64,000 nt of DNA from Lysobacterales bacterium (GTDB lineage: Bacteria; Pseudomonadota; Gammaproteobacteria; Xanthomonadales; Rhodanobacteraceae): positions 62,001 to 126,000 of the forward strand of contig JAFKMZ010000006.1 in assembly GCA_017305055.1 (NCBI GenBank). Direction: 5' to 3'. Below, one piece after another: positions 63,177 through 64,000 of the stretch (its first letter is position 1; each line of letters opens with the position of its first letter). The notes under the pieces are model-generated. The model searched no databases. It saw nothing but the letters and a program-made list of their open reading frames with translations, and was not told the DNA's origin. The position numbers and the translations under genes were made by a program.

Positions 63177-63854
63177 ATGATTCACTTCGACCAGGTCAGC
63201 AAGCGTTACGCCGGCGGCCGTGAGGCGCTGTCCCAGCTTTCGTTCGACGTGGCGGCGGGCGAAATGGCCTTTGTCACTGGTCACTCCGGCGCTGGCAAGA
63301 GCACCCTGCTCAAGTTGCTTGGCGCCATCGAGCGGCCCTCGGGCGGCAGCATCATGCTCGGCGGCAAGAACCTCGCCCGCCTGCGCCGGCGCGACATTCC
63401 CCGCCTGCGACGCAATATCGGCATGGTGTTCCAGGATCATCGGCTGCTGCTCGAGCGCACGGTGTATGCCAATGTCGAGCTGCCGCTGCTGATTGGCGGC
63501 ACCGCGGTGCGCGAACGCCGCCTGCAGGTGCGCCGGGCACTGCAAAAAGTCGGCCTGCTGGCCTACGAGCAGCAATTGCCGGACAGCCTGTCGGCCGGTG
63601 AACAACAACGCGTAGGCATTGCCCGCGCCATCGTCACCCAGCCGAGCCTGCTGATTGCCGATGAGCCGACCGGAAATCTCGATCCCCAGCTCGCCGTGGA
63701 CATCATGGGCCTGTTCGTCGAGGTGCAGACGGCCGGGACCACGGTGTTGATCGCCAGTCATGACCTGCCGCTCATCAAGCGCATGAAGCGGCGCGTCATC
63801 GTGCTTGATCATGGCCATCTGGTGGCCGACCTCGCTGCCCGGGAGATCCTGTGA
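63177..63854 (+). CDS. ftsE: Cell-division ATP-binding protein FtsE
   Basis: A 225-residue ABC ATPase: Walker A GHSGAGKST, Q-loop VFQDHRLL, signature LSAGEQQRVGIARAI and Walker B LLIADEPTGNLDP. With FtsX it controls septal peptidoglycan hydrolases. The ftsX GTG overlaps its stop (GTGA). Confidence 0.96.
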   Translation: MIHFDQVSKRYAGGREALSQLSFDVAAGEMAFVTGHSGAGKSTLLKLLGAIERPSGGSIMLGGKNLARLRRRDIPRLRRNIGMVFQDHRLLLERTVYANVELPLLIGGTAVRERRLQVRRALQKVGLLAYEQQLPDSLSAGEQQRVGIARAIVTQPSLLIADEPTGNLDPQLAVDIMGLFVEVQTAGTTVLIASHDLPLIKRMKRRVIVLDHGHLVADLAAREIL

Positions 63855-64000
63855 GCGCGCCGGAACAGGCAGTGACGCCAACGCTGTCGGCAGCGCCGGC
63901 CGCCGCACCGCGGCGCCGCCGTCTGGCGGGCTGGTGGGAGCATCATCGCTGGAGCGCCTTCACCAGCCTGGCACGCCTGGCCTCGCGTCCGCTGGGCAGC
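63851..64000 (+). CDS. ftsX: Cell-division permease-like protein FtsX, N-terminal part
   Basis: 50 codons from the GTG at 63851. The cytosolic N-terminus (SAPEQAVTPTL...RRRRLAGWWEHHRWSAF) ends in TSLARLASRPLG, the usual FtsX stretch before its first helix. The rest lies beyond the window. Confidence 0.85.
   Translation, partial: MSAPEQAVTPTLSAAPAAAPRRRRLAGWWEHHRWSAFTSLARLASRPLGS

Overview
The window is a 64 kb, high-GC, densely coding piece of bacterial chromosome. Gene content and order point to a gammaproteobacterium of the Xanthomonadales/Lysobacterales, most likely Rhodanobacteraceae-like. Clues are fabA-fabB, def-fmt-rsmB divergent from lysM-dprA followed by topA-tsaC, a topoisomerase I without zinc ribbons, Rho and RhlB with long low-complexity extensions flanking trxA, a plant-type glutamate-cysteine ligase, and intergenic hairpin elements of a kind I remember from this group. 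This is judged by eye, without a database search. I see no rRNA, tRNA, CRISPR array, insertion sequence, prophage or replication origin.

Layout. 1-8.8 kb holds membrane and metabolic genes: an ygiD fragment, a TRIC channel, TerC, a TonB receptor, a GST, a beta-propeller protein, a secreted amidohydrolase and DoxX. 9-13.7 kb has fabA-fabB (unsaturated fatty acid synthesis), a DnrO-like periplasmic protein, a Cds1-like PLP enzyme and queF. 13.8-21.9 kb has a DPP-IV-like peptidase and a blaI-M56 peptidase-permease-permease cluster with a clear self-regulatory operator. 22-30.7 kb has PII, ubiK, comM, a cation/proton antiporter, plsC-like and arfB, and a trmL-ubiJ-ubiB operon. 30.9-43.4 kb is the information-processing core: rsmB-fmt-def, lysM-dprA, topA-tsaC-AMP ligase, purD and a YbaY-like lipoprotein. 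43.6-51.3 kb has rpmB-rpmG, secB-gpsA, a SNF2 ATPase, glk and hemB. 51.5-56.5 kb is an efflux operon (marR-FUSC-DUF1656-HlyD-OMF). 56.5-64 kb has a decayed alcohol dehydrogenase, gshA, rho, trxA, rhlB and ftsE-ftsX (cut by the window end).

How genes work together. UbiB, UbiJ and UbiK serve one process, ubiquinone synthesis, from two loci. Def and Fmt act on the formyl group of initiator methionine and are coupled to RsmB. DprA and ComM both serve DNA uptake by transformation. BlaI is expected to repress its own operon until the M56 sensor peptidase relieves it; the two co-directional FtsX-type permeases lack a nearby ATPase. Most of the window is ordinary housekeeping. The most unusual items are the internally duplicated, glutamine-rich C-terminal half of the M56 protein, the BlaI operator/promoter, a three-frame pseudogene beside marR, and the long disordered extensions of Rho and RhlB. 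I found no convincing wholly new system.
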